A stretch of 64,000 bases of DNA from Olleya aquimaris (GTDB lineage: Bacteria; Bacteroidota; Bacteroidia; Flavobacteriales; Flavobacteriaceae), in NCBI RefSeq assembly GCF_003259525.1, contig NZ_QLLO01000010.1, positions 1 through 64,000 of the forward strand, written 5' to 3'. The notes under the pieces are model-generated. The model made no database searches. It was not told the origin of the DNA and saw nothing but the letters and a program-made list of their open reading frames with translations. A program made the translations under genes and the position numbers. Within the stretch, counting starts at the first letter, position 1; each line of letters starts with the position of its first letter. This document shows, in pieces, positions 17,522 to 26,115 of the stretch.

Positions 17522-18862
17522 TTATTTTTTCTTTTTTGGTTTTACAACCTCAGGTTTTTCAGCTATAGTTTTAGTTTCAGCAATGTAATTTGCTAAAATT
17601 TTATCTACTAATTCTTCTTTTGTTAGGTGATGAAATATAGTTTTAATTTTTGCTTTAAATTCTTCTGAAACGTCTCTGTTAGGCTTCGTTTTAAAAATAC
17701 GTCTAGCCCAAAGTAAACCATTATTTTCTTCGATACTTTGTGCATCTGCTTTTTTGTATTCTTTAAAAGTAATGCCTAATTCATCTTCAAACTCTGGAAT
17801 ATCTTGTACTTCGTCTTCCTGGATCACACTTAAAGCTAACCCCTTTGCTCCTGCTCTAGCTGTACGACCACTTCTATGCACATAAGCCTCGTAAGTATCT
17901 GGTAAATGGTAATTTACCACAAACGCAAGATCTTTAACATCTATACCTCGTGCAGCTAAATCTGTAGCTACTAGAATATTGATGTGCTCTGCTCTAAACT
18001 GTTCCATGATGCGATCACGAATCCCTTGAGACAAGCTACCATGTAAAGCACCAGACGAAAATTTATTAATTGCTAAGTTTTTAGCCAGTTTATTAACTGC
18101 TGCTTTAGTTTTACAAAAGATAATACCACGCTGACCATGGTTAGCATTTAAAAAATGCATCAACACATTTAGTTTTTCAATAGGCTCCACAACCACATAT
18201 TGATGGTCTACACCTTGATGACCAACCGTGTCCATATCTGCCTCAATAGTAATAACCTTTTTGGATAAACTATTTTGTATGAGTTGCTTAATAGTTCCTG
18301 GTAATGTTGCAGTAAATAACATCGTACGTCTAGACTTGGGTAATGTTTTTATAATAACATCTACACCTTCTTTGTGTGCGGTAACCATTTCATCTGCTTC
18401 ATCTAAAACAAAATAGCTAACCTCTTTTAAGTCAATAGCATTTTTATCTATCAAATCTGCCAAACGACCTGGAGTTGCTACGACAATTTGTGTGGTGTGT
18501 TTTAAGCGTTCTATTTGTGGTTTTATTGGAATTCCTCCAAATACTCCAGCAATTGACACATTTAAAGTGTCTGAATTAAAATCTTCTAAGTGTTTAAATA
18601 TTTGCTGCCCTAACTCTCTTGTTGGTGCTAAAATCACTGCTTGAATGCTGGTGTTTTCAGGGTTAACTAATTGCAATAATGGTAACCCGAAAGCTGCAGT
18701 TTTTCCGGTTCCTGTTTTTGCTATCGCGACAACATCTTCTGTTTTGTTAAGAATTACAGGTATTACTTGTTTTTGAATAGTAGTTGGAACTGTTATTTGC
18801 AAGTCTACTAAACGACCTTGTAACGCTTTATTAATACCTAAACTAGAAAATTGTTGTGACAT
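17522..18862 (-). CDS. DEAD-box ATP-dependent RNA helicase (RhlE/CsdA type)
   Basis: 446 residues with the full motif set: T-I-Q-K-Q (Q motif), A-K-T-G-T-G-K-T (I), P-T-R-E-L (Ia), D-E-A-D (II), T-A-T (III), R-G-I-D (V) and H-R-S-G-R-T-A-R-A-G (VI). It ends in a short Lys-rich tail (P-K-K-K-K), typical of RNA-contacting extensions. Such helicases remodel rRNA precursors and structured mRNAs, often at low temperature. It is the first gene of the two-helicase operon. A TATCTTTG -7 element is present 17 bases before the start. Confidence 0.92.
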   Translation of the reverse strand: MSQQFSSLGINKALQGRLVDLQITVPTTIQKQVIPVILNKTEDVVAIAKTGTGKTAAFGLPLLQLVNPENTSIQAVILAPTRELGQQIFKHLEDFNSDTLNVSIAGVFGGIPIKPQIERLKHTTQIVVATPGRLADLIDKNAIDLKEVSYFVLDEADEMVTAHKEGVDVIIKTLPKSRRTMLFTATLPGTIKQLIQNSLSKKVITIEADMDTVGHQGVDHQYVVVEPIEKLNVLMHFLNANHGQRGIIFCKTKAAVNKLAKNLAINKFSSGALHGSLSQGIRDRIMEQFRAEHINILVATDLAARGIDVKDLAFVVNYHLPDTYEAYVHRSGRTARAGAKGLALSVIQEDEVQDIPEFEDELGITFKEYKKADAQSIEENNGLLWARRIFKTKPNRDVSEEFKAKIKTIFHHLTKEELVDKILANYIAETKTIAEKPEVVKPKKKK

Positions 18863-18878
18863 ACATTTAAATTTTGCA

Positions 18879-18886
18879 CAAAGATA
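18879..18886 (-). promoter_or_regulatory. -7 promoter element of the helicase operon
   Basis: TATCTTTG on the minus strand (plus CAAAGATA) matches the Bacteroidetes TANNTTTG. I see no clear -33 TTG at the usual distance. Confidence 0.45.
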
Positions 18887-18924
18887 GAAGAGTTTTAGTG
18901 GATATAACTAATTTATAGCTCAGG

Positions 18925-20556
18925 TTATCGTTTTAACGTAAAATGTCCTTTTTGCGTTCGACCATCAAACAGTTCTATAAAATACCAATAGTCGTCTGTG
19001 GGAAGTTTGCTACCTTTAAAAGTACCATCCCAACCTTCATTTGTATTGGTTATAGTTTTTAGCAGTTTACCATAACGATCAAAGATGAAAATTTGTTTGA
19101 CTTCATGTTCAGTATCAGTAACTTTCCAGGTATTATTATATGCATCTCCATTAGCTGTAAAAAAAGATGGTGCATGTATTGGGTAGTCTATAATGGTAAA
19201 GGATTCTTGTTGACAACCAAATGCTTCGCCAACATCATTATAAGGTGTAATTGATACATAAATAGTTTCGCCTTCAGGCCAATCTAAAATAGGCGTATAA
19301 CTTGTATCAAACACATCTAGATTGTTTACTAAGTCTGTACCATTAATAGTTGTACCTAAGCTAAGTGAATATCCATTAGCATTATTTACAGAATACCATG
19401 TTATACTTGTATTTTCAAGTACATCAAATTCGCCATTATATGGGGAAATTAAATAAGTACATTCAGGAATGACATCTTCTGTAGTAAAAAAGACTTCTAA
19501 ACAACCAGTTGCGTTTCCAAAATCATTATAAGGAATAATTGTCACATAATATGCTGTATTAGCCTCTAAAACACCTGTCAAGTTATAAGTTGTAACATCA
19601 CCAACATCTAAATTATTTAAAGTATCAGAACTATTTGAAGACGTTCCAATGGTTAACATATAACCTTCTACGTTGGTTATTGCTTGCCAAGATAAACTAG
19701 AAGTTAATGGTACATCTATTGCATTATTTGTAGGGAATATTATATCGCTACAGTCTGGCTCTATTGGTAAAGACAGTTTGGTAGTAAAGCTTTGCTCTTG
19801 GCAACCCGAAGGAGACCCATAACTATTGTAAGGTATTATGGTTACAAACACCTCTGTTAATGGTAATAAATCATTTGGGAAATTGTAAGTGGTAACATTT
19901 CCAACATTTATATTATTTACTAATTCTGTACCACCGGAAGTCAGTCCTATTGTTAAATAATATCCTTCTGCTAAATCGACTGCATTCCAAGAAATATCTG
20001 TAGATAGTGAAACATCTACAGCTCCATTAATTGGATTGGAAAGCGCAGCACAAATTGGTATTTGCGATCCTGTGACAAAAGTTTCTTCTGTACAACCTAT
20101 TGCGCTTTCTGAGGTATTATAAGGGGTTACTGTAACATAATATTGGGTATTTGGCAATAACGGTGTAGTAAACGTATAAAATGGAATTGGACCTACATCA
20201 AAATTATCTAAAACATCATTTCCTCCACAAGTGGAGCCTACGGTAAGTAAATATCCACTGGAGGCTGCAACTATGGTCCAACTTAAATCGGTTACGATAG
20301 ATACATTAGTTTCTGTATTAAATGGACTAATTAAATTAGTACAATCTAAACTATTGGTTTGTGTTGCATTATTATCTTCAAAACTATTGAAGGTTGTTTT
20401 AGAAAAAGTATTAGTTGATGTAGTTTTGAAAACCTGTGATGTTTCAGGTAAAACAGATGAATAAGCGCATATAGTTGAGCTACCAATACTAGGACTCATT
20501 AAATAAGCTAGACTTGATAGACAACAAAATAATAATAAAACGCCATTATTTTTCAT
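18925..20556 (-). CDS. T9SS type B secreted adhesin with four Fn3-like repeats
   Basis: 543 residues from ATG 20556; a frame from 20589 adds 11 residues ahead of the signal peptide and is less likely. After the signal (G-V-L-L-L-F-C-C-L-S-S-L) come four repeats of about 85-90 residues. Each begins C-x-x-L/I-I-x-P-x-N, has W-x-x-x-x-x-A-x-G-Y-x-L-x-(I/V/L)-G, then Y-V-T-(I/V)-x-P-Y-N and G-C-x-E. These are fibronectin III-like beta domains with paired cysteines. The C terminus (F-F-T-A-N-G-D-A-Y-N-N-T-W, F-D-R-Y-G-K-L-L, G-W-D-G-T-F-K-G) is the CHU_C gliding-motility-associated sorting domain. A cell-surface adhesive role is likely; the ligand is unknown. Confidence 0.9.
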   Translation of the reverse strand: MKNNGVLLLFCCLSSLAYLMSPSIGSSTICAYSSVLPETSQVFKTTSTNTFSKTTFNSFEDNNATQTNSLDCTNLISPFNTETNVSIVTDLSWTIVAASSGYLLTVGSTCGGNDVLDNFDVGPIPFYTFTTPLLPNTQYYVTVTPYNTSESAIGCTEETFVTGSQIPICAALSNPINGAVDVSLSTDISWNAVDLAEGYYLTIGLTSGGTELVNNINVGNVTTYNFPNDLLPLTEVFVTIIPYNSYGSPSGCQEQSFTTKLSLPIEPDCSDIIFPTNNAIDVPLTSSLSWQAITNVEGYMLTIGTSSNSSDTLNNLDVGDVTTYNLTGVLEANTAYYVTIIPYNDFGNATGCLEVFFTTEDVIPECTYLISPYNGEFDVLENTSITWYSVNNANGYSLSLGTTINGTDLVNNLDVFDTSYTPILDWPEGETIYVSITPYNDVGEAFGCQQESFTIIDYPIHAPSFFTANGDAYNNTWKVTDTEHEVKQIFIFDRYGKLLKTITNTNEGWDGTFKGSKLPTDDYWYFIELFDGRTQKGHFTLKR

Positions 20557-20621
20557 CCTCCTAAAATGAGTTTTAAAATACAAAAACAATCACATTTATC
20601 ATTCCAATATCTATCAATAAT

Positions 20622-20654
20622 AAAAAAACCTCTTTAAAATGCTTTAAAGAGGTT
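20622..20654 (-). terminator. Terminator of the cold-shock-domain gene
   Basis: AACCTCTTTAAA (20627-20638) pairs with TTTAAAGAGGTT (20643-20654). Read on the minus strand, the stem is followed by a T run (plus A run 20622-20628). Confidence 0.88.
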
Positions 20655-20680
20655 GAATATTTAATAATATGTTATTTAAC

Positions 20681-21136
20681 TTATATCTTCTTAACTTTTA
20701 CAGCATTCATACCCTTCATTCCTCTTTCAAGTTCAAAAGATACTTTATCATTTTCTGCAATTTGATCTACTAAACCACTAACGTGACAGAAATATTTCTC
20801 GTTATTTTCTGTATCTATAATAAATCCAAACCCTTTAGAGGTATCAAAAAAGGATACTTTACCGTTTCTTACTGGATCTTCTTCTTCGCCTTCCACTTTT
20901 TTAGGTACACCTAAAACAATTTCTTCTGCATCAATCTTCTCCTTTAATTCTGGATCTGGTGGAGTATCTACCAAATTACCATTAAAGTCTACATATGCAA
21001 ATTGGATACCATCAGAGCCTCCATTTGCTTCTTTTTCGGCTTTTCTAGCCTCCATTTTTTTACGCTTATCTTCTCTTTTCTTTAAGCGTTTTTTTTCTTT
21101 TTCACTTTTATTAAATGTTTGTTGTGATTTTGCCAT
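20681..21136 (-). CDS. Cold-shock-domain protein with basic N-terminal extension
   Basis: 151 residues. The first 40 are very basic, nearly all Lys, Arg and Glu, a likely helical or disordered RNA-contacting arm. The C-terminal 65 form a cold-shock OB fold: N-G-K-V-S-F-F-D-T-S-K-G-F-G-F-I (RNP1), then K-Y-F-C-H-V-S (RNP2 variant with Cys before His), E-N-D-K-V-S-F-E-L-E-R-G and N-A-V-K-V. This makes it an RNA chaperone of the CspA-like family with an added arm. The leader is long: a -7 candidate TATCTTTG lies at 21273-21266, about 130 bases before the start, consistent with the long structured leaders of cold-shock genes. Confidence 0.9.
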   Translation of the reverse strand: MAKSQQTFNKSEKEKKRLKKREDKRKKMEARKAEKEANGGSDGIQFAYVDFNGNLVDTPPDPELKEKIDAEEIVLGVPKKVEGEEEDPVRNGKVSFFDTSKGFGFIIDTENNEKYFCHVSGLVDQIAENDKVSFELERGMKGMNAVKVKKI

Positions 21137-21265
21137 TAGCGTTATTAAATAGGTTTTAAAATGAATTCATTTAACAGAAAGTAATAAAAAGCTATGTTCT
21201 GCTTAACGATTCTATACTACTTGCCAGGTGAGAAAAAGGAAAGGTTTACTTGCTTAAATGAGTTA

Positions 21266-21273
21266 CAAAGATA
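21266..21273 (-). promoter_or_regulatory. -7 promoter candidate of the cold-shock-domain gene
   Basis: TATCTTTG on the minus strand lies inside the inverted repeat GTTAC-N7-GTAAC (21262-21278). A transcript from here would carry a leader of about 120 bases. Confidence 0.4.
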
Positions 21274-21323
21274 GTAACTTTTTAATTAATTGTATATGAA
21301 GTAATTATACTTAGTAATAAATA

Positions 21324-22241
21324 TTATTTTCTTAATCTAGAAAGTGGGACAAATTTCTTCTTAGAATTTATAAAATACACACCTAAAAGCAAGATGAAAG
21401 CTGCAACAATAGATTGTGTGCTTAGTTGTTCTTCTAGGACGTACCATCCTAAAAATAATGCTATAACTGGATTAACATATGCAGACGTGGCTACTTTTTC
21501 TGTAGAAACTTCTTTTAGTAAATAATTAAAGGCTGTAAATGCTACAACACCTCCAAAAATTATAAGTAATACCATTGACCATTGCGCATTGGTACTCCAA
21601 GTACTTGGTGCAGACCAAGTCTCGTTAAAACAAAAACTTAATACAATTAGCATGGCACTAGCTATAATCATTTGGTATCCAGTAGTGACAAGGTAACTTT
21701 TTGGCAAATCTGCTTTAGACACAAAAATACTTCCGTAGCTCCAACTTAAAACACAAGTAAACATAAGAACAATTCCAATAATGCTATCTTGATTTATTAA
21801 TAAGCCCTCTTGGGAAACTAAAAGGTACATCCCAATTAATCCTAATACTACACCTATCAAAGCTTTAGTCTTAATTTGAAAACCATTTAAAACACGCATT
21901 AATAAAATTACAAATAAGGGTTGTGTGGCTGCTATTAAGGCTGCAAAACCACTATCTACATATTTTAAAGCCCAAACAAAAACTCCATTACCATAAACAA
22001 GAAATAAAAATCCAATAATAACAGAATTTTTAAGTTGTTTTAATGTAATTTTTAGAGACAGCTTCATAAATAAAGCGATACATAATATTAAAATTGCAGA
22101 ACAAAAAAACCTTACAGATGCTAAGTATAGTGGTTGTACTTCCTGGACAACTATTTTATTAAACATATAAGTGGATCCCCAAATAACATAAATAGAGAAA
22201 AAAGAAAGAATAATTAATATTGATTTTCTAGTCGTGTCCAT
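21324..22241 (-). CDS. EamA/DMT superfamily transporter
   Basis: 305 residues with ten hydrophobic segments arranged as two EamA repeats. Typical marks are I-W-G-S-T-Y-M-F-N-K near the N terminus and the second-half counterpart V-N-P-V-I-A-L-F-L-G-W. It is an inner-membrane exporter of small metabolites; members include amino acid, drug and nucleotide-sugar transporters, and the substrate cannot be told. It is transcribed alone and divergent from the DUF3817 gene. Confidence 0.9.
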   Translation of the reverse strand: MDTTRKSILIILSFFSIYVIWGSTYMFNKIVVQEVQPLYLASVRFFCSAILILCIALFMKLSLKITLKQLKNSVIIGFLFLVYGNGVFVWALKYVDSGFAALIAATQPLFVILLMRVLNGFQIKTKALIGVVLGLIGMYLLVSQEGLLINQDSIIGIVLMFTCVLSWSYGSIFVSKADLPKSYLVTTGYQMIIASAMLIVLSFCFNETWSAPSTWSTNAQWSMVLLIIFGGVVAFTAFNYLLKEVSTEKVATSAYVNPVIALFLGWYVLEEQLSTQSIVAAFILLLGVYFINSKKKFVPLSRLRK

Positions 22242-22332
22242 AGTAAAATTAAACTAACGAAATTAATGATAAATCCAATGTAAAATCATAATTAGCAAAA
22301 CAATATTTATCTTTGTAATAAAGTTACTTATT

Positions 22333-22608
22333 ATGCTAAACACATTCCGTATTGTTGCCTTATTAGAAGGTGTCTCTTACTTATTATTAATGGCTGCAGC
22401 CATATACAAAAGACTACCATCTGGAGATGATTTTTATGTAAAATTACTAGGTATGCCACATGGATTATTATTTGTAGCTTACATAGCATTAGCGTTTTTA
22501 TTAAAACCAGAACAACAATGGTCAAATAAAGATTTTAGTATTATTTTGTTAGCCTCTATCCTACCTTTTGGAACTTTCTATGTTGATAAAAAATATTTGA
22601 AGTCTTAA
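22333..22608 (+). CDS. DUF3817 small membrane protein
   Basis: 91 residues with three membrane segments. L-L-E-G-V-S-Y-L-L-L, K-L-L-G-M-P-H-G-L-L-F and L-P-F-G-T-F-Y-V-D are characteristic of DUF3817, small inner-membrane proteins of unknown function. It is 46 bases upstream of the thioredoxin-like lipoprotein start, and the two may share a transcript. Confidence 0.85.
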   Translation: MLNTFRIVALLEGVSYLLLMAAAIYKRLPSGDDFYVKLLGMPHGLLFVAYIALAFLLKPEQQWSNKDFSIILLASILPFGTFYVDKKYLKS

Positions 22609-22654
22609 ATTGTTGAATAAAAAATAGTAATATTGAATGGTTAACTCATTCATT

Positions 22655-23866
22655 ATGAACATTTTTACTAGACTCTCTCTGCTTTTAGCCTGTCTTTTAC
22701 TTTTTAATTGTGACTCTTTTACTTCAAAAAAACAGCCTTCAACAACACCTGATGTTGTTAACACTACTAAACAAGAAACAGTACTATTTGACAATCAATT
22801 TTTAATTAATGGACACAGTTTTAGCGATGCACTTACTACAGTTTATTTACACAAAATAAAAAATAGAATTCCAATTATTATAGACTCGGTTACTGTTGTT
22901 GATAAACAATTTCAGTTTAAAGGGCATATTGACACTCCAGATTATTACAGCTTATCCAGCAATTTAAGTAATAAGCGTTTTAGATTACTTGTTGATGCTT
23001 CTAAAATAGATGTCTTTTTAAATGAAACTATAGAAAACTCATCAAGCTACTCTTCTACTTCGGTTCAAAAAGATTATGCAGCATACACTAAAAAAATGTA
23101 TGATTTTAGAAATAAAGGTGTGGGTTTATACTATAATTTAAAAGGCGATTTTTCTAATAAAAGTATTTCTAAACTTAGAAAAGACCGATCTGCTTTGTTT
23201 AAGCAAACTAGCGATTATACCATGCAGTTTATAAAAGATCATCCAAACTCTTATTATTCTACTTTAATTATTAAAGAAAATATTGATGCGTATGGACATC
23301 AAAAATTAAGAGAGTTTTACAATAGTTTATCGCCAGAAATTAAAAGTTTAGCCTCAGTAAAAGCAATAGATAGTTTAATTAAAGAAAAAGAAAACTATGT
23401 TGCTAAACCTATACCTGTAAAAGCAGAAACTGTTGCAACAACTTATGAGGAATACAGACCAAAAGCATATAGTTTAAGTGGTCAAAACCCATATGGCGAA
23501 ACCATGTCCTTAAACTCTATTCCTCGTGGTAAAGTTATTTTGCTTGACTTTTGGGCAAGTTGGTGTGGTCCTTGTCGTGCATCTAACCCAAATTTGGTAG
23601 CCTTATACAACAAATACAATGCGGATGGGTTTGAAATTATGAGTATTAGCGAAGATAAAGGTCAAGCCGAATGGATTACAGCCATAAATGTAGATAACCT
23701 AAATTGGGAGTATCATATATTAGATAAAAACAAATCCATTGCCTTTAGATATGGCGTAGAGAGTATTCCATTTAAGCTACTAATTGACAAAAAAGGACGC
23801 ATTGCTAGCGAGAAAATATCTGGACGAAAGCTAGAGCAACGTATTAAAGAGTTGTTGGCTGAATAG
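22655..23866 (+). CDS. TlpA-like thioredoxin-fold lipoprotein with DUF4369 domain
   Basis: 403 residues from ATG 22655. The frame extends to 22637, but the lipoprotein signal M-N-I-F-T-R-L-S-L-L-L-A begins here and ends at L-F-N-C (lipobox). N-terminal DUF4369 (I-N-G-H-S-F-S-D-A through H-I-D-T-P-D-Y) is followed by a helical linker and a C-terminal thioredoxin fold with D-F-W-A-S-W-C-G-P-C-R-A-S (the CXXC active site) and the cis-Pro loop V-E-S-I-P-F. It is a membrane-anchored periplasmic disulfide reductase or oxidase of the TlpA/ResA kind; in Bacteroidetes such proteins are common, with unknown clients. It ends base-to-base against the convergent thioesterase gene. Confidence 0.9.
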   Translation: MNIFTRLSLLLACLLLFNCDSFTSKKQPSTTPDVVNTTKQETVLFDNQFLINGHSFSDALTTVYLHKIKNRIPIIIDSVTVVDKQFQFKGHIDTPDYYSLSSNLSNKRFRLLVDASKIDVFLNETIENSSSYSSTSVQKDYAAYTKKMYDFRNKGVGLYYNLKGDFSNKSISKLRKDRSALFKQTSDYTMQFIKDHPNSYYSTLIIKENIDAYGHQKLREFYNSLSPEIKSLASVKAIDSLIKEKENYVAKPIPVKAETVATTYEEYRPKAYSLSGQNPYGETMSLNSIPRGKVILLDFWASWCGPCRASNPNLVALYNKYNADGFEIMSISEDKGQAEWITAINVDNLNWEYHILDKNKSIAFRYGVESIPFKLLIDKKGRIASEKISGRKLEQRIKELLAE

Positions 23867-24256
23867 TTAATTATTCAATCTATCCTTTACAAACTCAATT
23901 TTAGTTTTTCCGTGTGGTTTTGGGTTACCATGTTCGTCTAGATTAACCATTATGATATTATCTACCGTAATAATAGTTTCGCGTGTACGCATGTTTCTTA
24001 CCTCGCAATTTAAGGTTATTGAAGAACGTCCAAATTTTTGAACCTCCATCCCTATTTCAATTATATCACCTTTAACAGCTTTGCTCATAAAGTTAATTTC
24101 ACTCATATATTTAGTGACTACTTTATTATTTTCTAATTGTACAACTGTATATAAAGCAGCTTCTTCATCTATCCAAGCTAAAAGTTGACCTCCAAATAAG
24201 GTTCCGTTTGGGTTTAAATCTTCTGGTTTTACCCATTTTCTGGTATGAAATCTCAT
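23867..24256 (-). CDS. Acyl-CoA thioesterase, hotdog fold (YciA/BACH-like)
   Basis: 129 residues with the hotdog features: N-P-N-G-T-L-F-G-G-Q-L-L-A-W-I-D-E, with the Asp/Glu pair, then M-S-E-I-N-F-M-S-K-A-V-K-G-D, G-R-S-S-I-T, and T-V-D-N-I-I-M-V. It hydrolyses acyl-CoA to free acid and CoA in the cytoplasm; chain length is not predictable. It stops base-to-base against the opposite TlpA-like gene. A good TTTG...TATTTTTG promoter lies 17-47 bases upstream. Confidence 0.9.
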   Translation of the reverse strand: MRFHTRKWVKPEDLNPNGTLFGGQLLAWIDEEAALYTVVQLENNKVVTKYMSEINFMSKAVKGDIIEIGMEVQKFGRSSITLNCEVRNMRTRETIITVDNIIMVNLDEHGNPKPHGKTKIEFVKDRLNN

Positions 24257-24273
24257 GGTTTTAATTCTTTACA

Positions 24274-24303
24274 CAAAAATACAATAACCTAATTGTTAAC
24301 AAA
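24274..24303 (-). promoter_or_regulatory. Promoter of the thioesterase gene
   Basis: Minus strand TTTG (24303-24300), 18 bases, then TATTTTTG (24281-24274), an exact TANNTTTG. Confidence 0.55.
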
Positions 24304-24375
24304 GCGGTTAAAAAGTAATTTTATCGATGCTTGCATTGGTGTTTTTTATCGATATTTTTAATAAAACAAATTACC

Positions 24376-24792
24376 ATGACTACACGAGACGAGCAACTTT
24401 TGGCTATTAGACCTGTAATTTTATCTATTAAATTATCTGACAATATGAGTGATGATGAGCGTTTTCAGAACATTACTTTACGTCCTATAATTAAACTGCA
24501 AAACGATTTATTTGTATCGGTTTTTAAAAATTACATTGTCAAACATAAAAATGTATTTTATCAATTAACTATTGAAAAACGCCTGAATTATATTGATAAC
24601 GCTATCCATAAAGACATCAAATTTAGAAATAGCTTAAAAGGAATTGTAATTGGGCAATTTACTACTGAAGAATATGAGCTTTACATCAAAAACTCGTCTT
24701 CACTTAATAAACGTATGATGAACATTGTAAAACAGCGTTTACAAAGTAGTATTCAGTTATTTGAAAATGCAGATATATTAAAAGCGGTTTAG
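24376..24792 (+). CDS. Conserved flavobacterial hypothetical protein
   Basis: 138 residues from ATG 24376. A frame to TTG 24331 adds 15 residues of poor quality. It is all-helical and cytoplasmic in look, with A-I-R-P-V-I-L-S-I, L-R-P-I-I-K-L-Q-N-D-L-F-V-S-V-F-K and the central R-N-S-L-K-G-I-V-I-G-Q-F-T. I recall similar proteins in flavobacteria annotated as glyoxalase, but no metal-binding glyoxalase motif is visible and I do not support that name. Six bases separate it from the Gre-like gene, so the two are likely co-transcribed. Confidence 0.78.
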   Translation: MTTRDEQLLAIRPVILSIKLSDNMSDDERFQNITLRPIIKLQNDLFVSVFKNYIVKHKNVFYQLTIEKRLNYIDNAIHKDIKFRNSLKGIVIGQFTTEEYELYIKNSSSLNKRMMNIVKQRLQSSIQLFENADILKAV

Positions 24793-24798
24793 CCCTAT

Positions 24799-25245
24799 AT
24801 GACCATAAAACAACAACTTTTGCAAGTGTGTAATGCCTATGTAGAAAAACGCATATTGGATTACAAAAACGAAATAGAATTAATAAAAGAATCTATTGAA
24901 AGTAATGATAAAGGCAATTCTGAAGATGACGATGCTGGAAATGGTAAGCTTTTAAACGATCTTGAAAAAAATAATGGTTATTTAAACGATGCCAGAAAAA
25001 CACAAGAGTATTTAAAACTGGTTAAAACTAATTTACTTTCTCCTAATGCAGCATTAGGAAGTTTAGTAAAAACAGATAGCCTTCATTTTTTTATATCTAT
25101 TAGCATTGGAAAAATTGAACTTGATAATGAAACTTATTACGCCATATCGTTACAATCACCAATTGGCCAATTGCTAAAACAAAAACAAAAAGGGGATACG
25201 TTTGAGTTTAACGGAACAAAATATACAGTTACAGATGTTATTTAA
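24799..25245 (+). CDS. Gre-like (GreA/GreB C-terminal-domain) protein
   Basis: 148 residues. The first 80 form two long helices (coiled coil) joined by an acidic turn, N-S-E-D-D-D-A-G-N-G, much as the GreA finger holds acidic residues at its tip. The C-terminal half ends Y-A-I-S-L-Q-S-P-I-G-Q-L-L-K-Q-K-Q-K-G-D, then F-N-G-T-K-Y-T-V, closely resembling the GreA/GreB C-terminal strand-helix-strand (S-P-I-x-x-x-L-x-x-x-x-x-D). It may therefore insert into the RNA polymerase secondary channel. This is inference; it is shorter than GreA and is not the housekeeping Gre. It overlaps the convergent DUF2461 gene by 8 bases. Confidence 0.72.
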   Translation: MTIKQQLLQVCNAYVEKRILDYKNEIELIKESIESNDKGNSEDDDAGNGKLLNDLEKNNGYLNDARKTQEYLKLVKTNLLSPNAALGSLVKTDSLHFFISISIGKIELDNETYYAISLQSPIGQLLKQKQKGDTFEFNGTKYTVTDVI

Positions 25246-25918
25246 TTAGAGAAACTCCATTTAAATCTGTGGTTAGCACCTCACTCATATAATCAAAAAA
25301 TGGTCGTATAGCTTTAAACGCTTGATTTACCTCTTTTAAAAAGTTAGAAGATAGCACCTCTTTATCTGTATATTTTTTTGTGAAAATAAATTGTTTTCGT
25401 CTAATTAAATCTATAGCAGGATGATCTTTATCAAAACCTTTAGGTGCTGTTTTAAGCTCGTCACCCACAAAACCACCCCAAACAGAATTAAATGATTTAT
25501 TATTTAAAATATCACGCATGTCTTGATCGTCCATTTCAAACTCTTTTCTAATTCTTAATAAATCCTCTTTTGAAGGTTCCCAAAAACCAGTAGCTATAAA
25601 ACTCTCGTTATTAGGTTGAATATGTAAGTAGTAACCACCTCTCAATCTTGGCTTTACTCGGTTAAAAGAACCACCAAAATGGGTTTTGTATGGTAATTTG
25701 TTTTTAGAAAACCTAACATCTCTATAAATTCTAAATAGCTTGACTTTATCAATCTCGTCATGCTTATTTAACATTTGAAACAACTGATTGTAGACTTGTT
25801 TAATCTCAGATTCTATTTCTTTAAAAGCACTTTTGTGCTCGTTAAACCAGTCTCGATTATTGTTTTTTTCTAGATCTTTTAAAAAAGTGAAAGTTTCTCT
25901 TGGAATAGTTTCTGTCAT
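25238..25918 (-). CDS. DUF2461 domain protein
   Basis: 226 residues, the usual length for the DUF2461 (TIGR02453) family. Motifs: F-L-K-D-L-E-K-N-N-N-R-D-W-F at the N terminus, R-I-Y-R-D-V-R-F-S-K-N-K-L-P-Y-K-T, G-G-Y-Y-L-H-I-Q-P, then a C-terminal F-D-K-D-H-P-A-I-D-L-I-R-R-K. Cytoplasmic; function unknown. It overlaps the Gre-like gene by 8 bases at the convergent 3' ends. A terminator of the upstream stress cluster lies before its start. Confidence 0.88.
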   Translation of the reverse strand: MTETIPRETFTFLKDLEKNNNRDWFNEHKSAFKEIESEIKQVYNQLFQMLNKHDEIDKVKLFRIYRDVRFSKNKLPYKTHFGGSFNRVKPRLRGGYYLHIQPNNESFIATGFWEPSKEDLLRIRKEFEMDDQDMRDILNNKSFNSVWGGFVGDELKTAPKGFDKDHPAIDLIRRKQFIFTKKYTDKEVLSSNFLKEVNQAFKAIRPFFDYMSEVLTTDLNGVSLIK

Positions 25919-25944
25919 GATTAATATTTATCATTCTAAAGTAC

Positions 25945-25975
25945 AAAAAAAGTCTCGATTGTAAATCGAGACTTT
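25945..25975 (-). terminator. Terminator at the end of the DUF1328 transcript
   Basis: AAAGTCTCGATT (25949-25960) pairs perfectly with AATCGAGACTTT (25964-25975) around GTA. On the minus strand it is followed by T (plus A run 25945-25950). Confidence 0.85.
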
Positions 25976-26115
25976 GCTATTAATCAAATAGTATTTAATA
26001 ATATTGTATTTGATTGGGTAATATACTTGAAATGTAACTACTGTATGCTTGCTTCTTATTTTTGCTTCTAAACTAATTTTCAGTTAACAAACATACTATA
26101 GTTAATGTCTTAAAT

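Noticed and set aside
22331-22525. Minus-strand frame over the DUF3817 gene
   Set aside because: It is antisense to a recognised family on the plus strand.
24376-24792. Naming the helical protein a glyoxalase
   Set aside because: No metal-binding glyoxalase motif is visible; the name would come only from remembered annotations.
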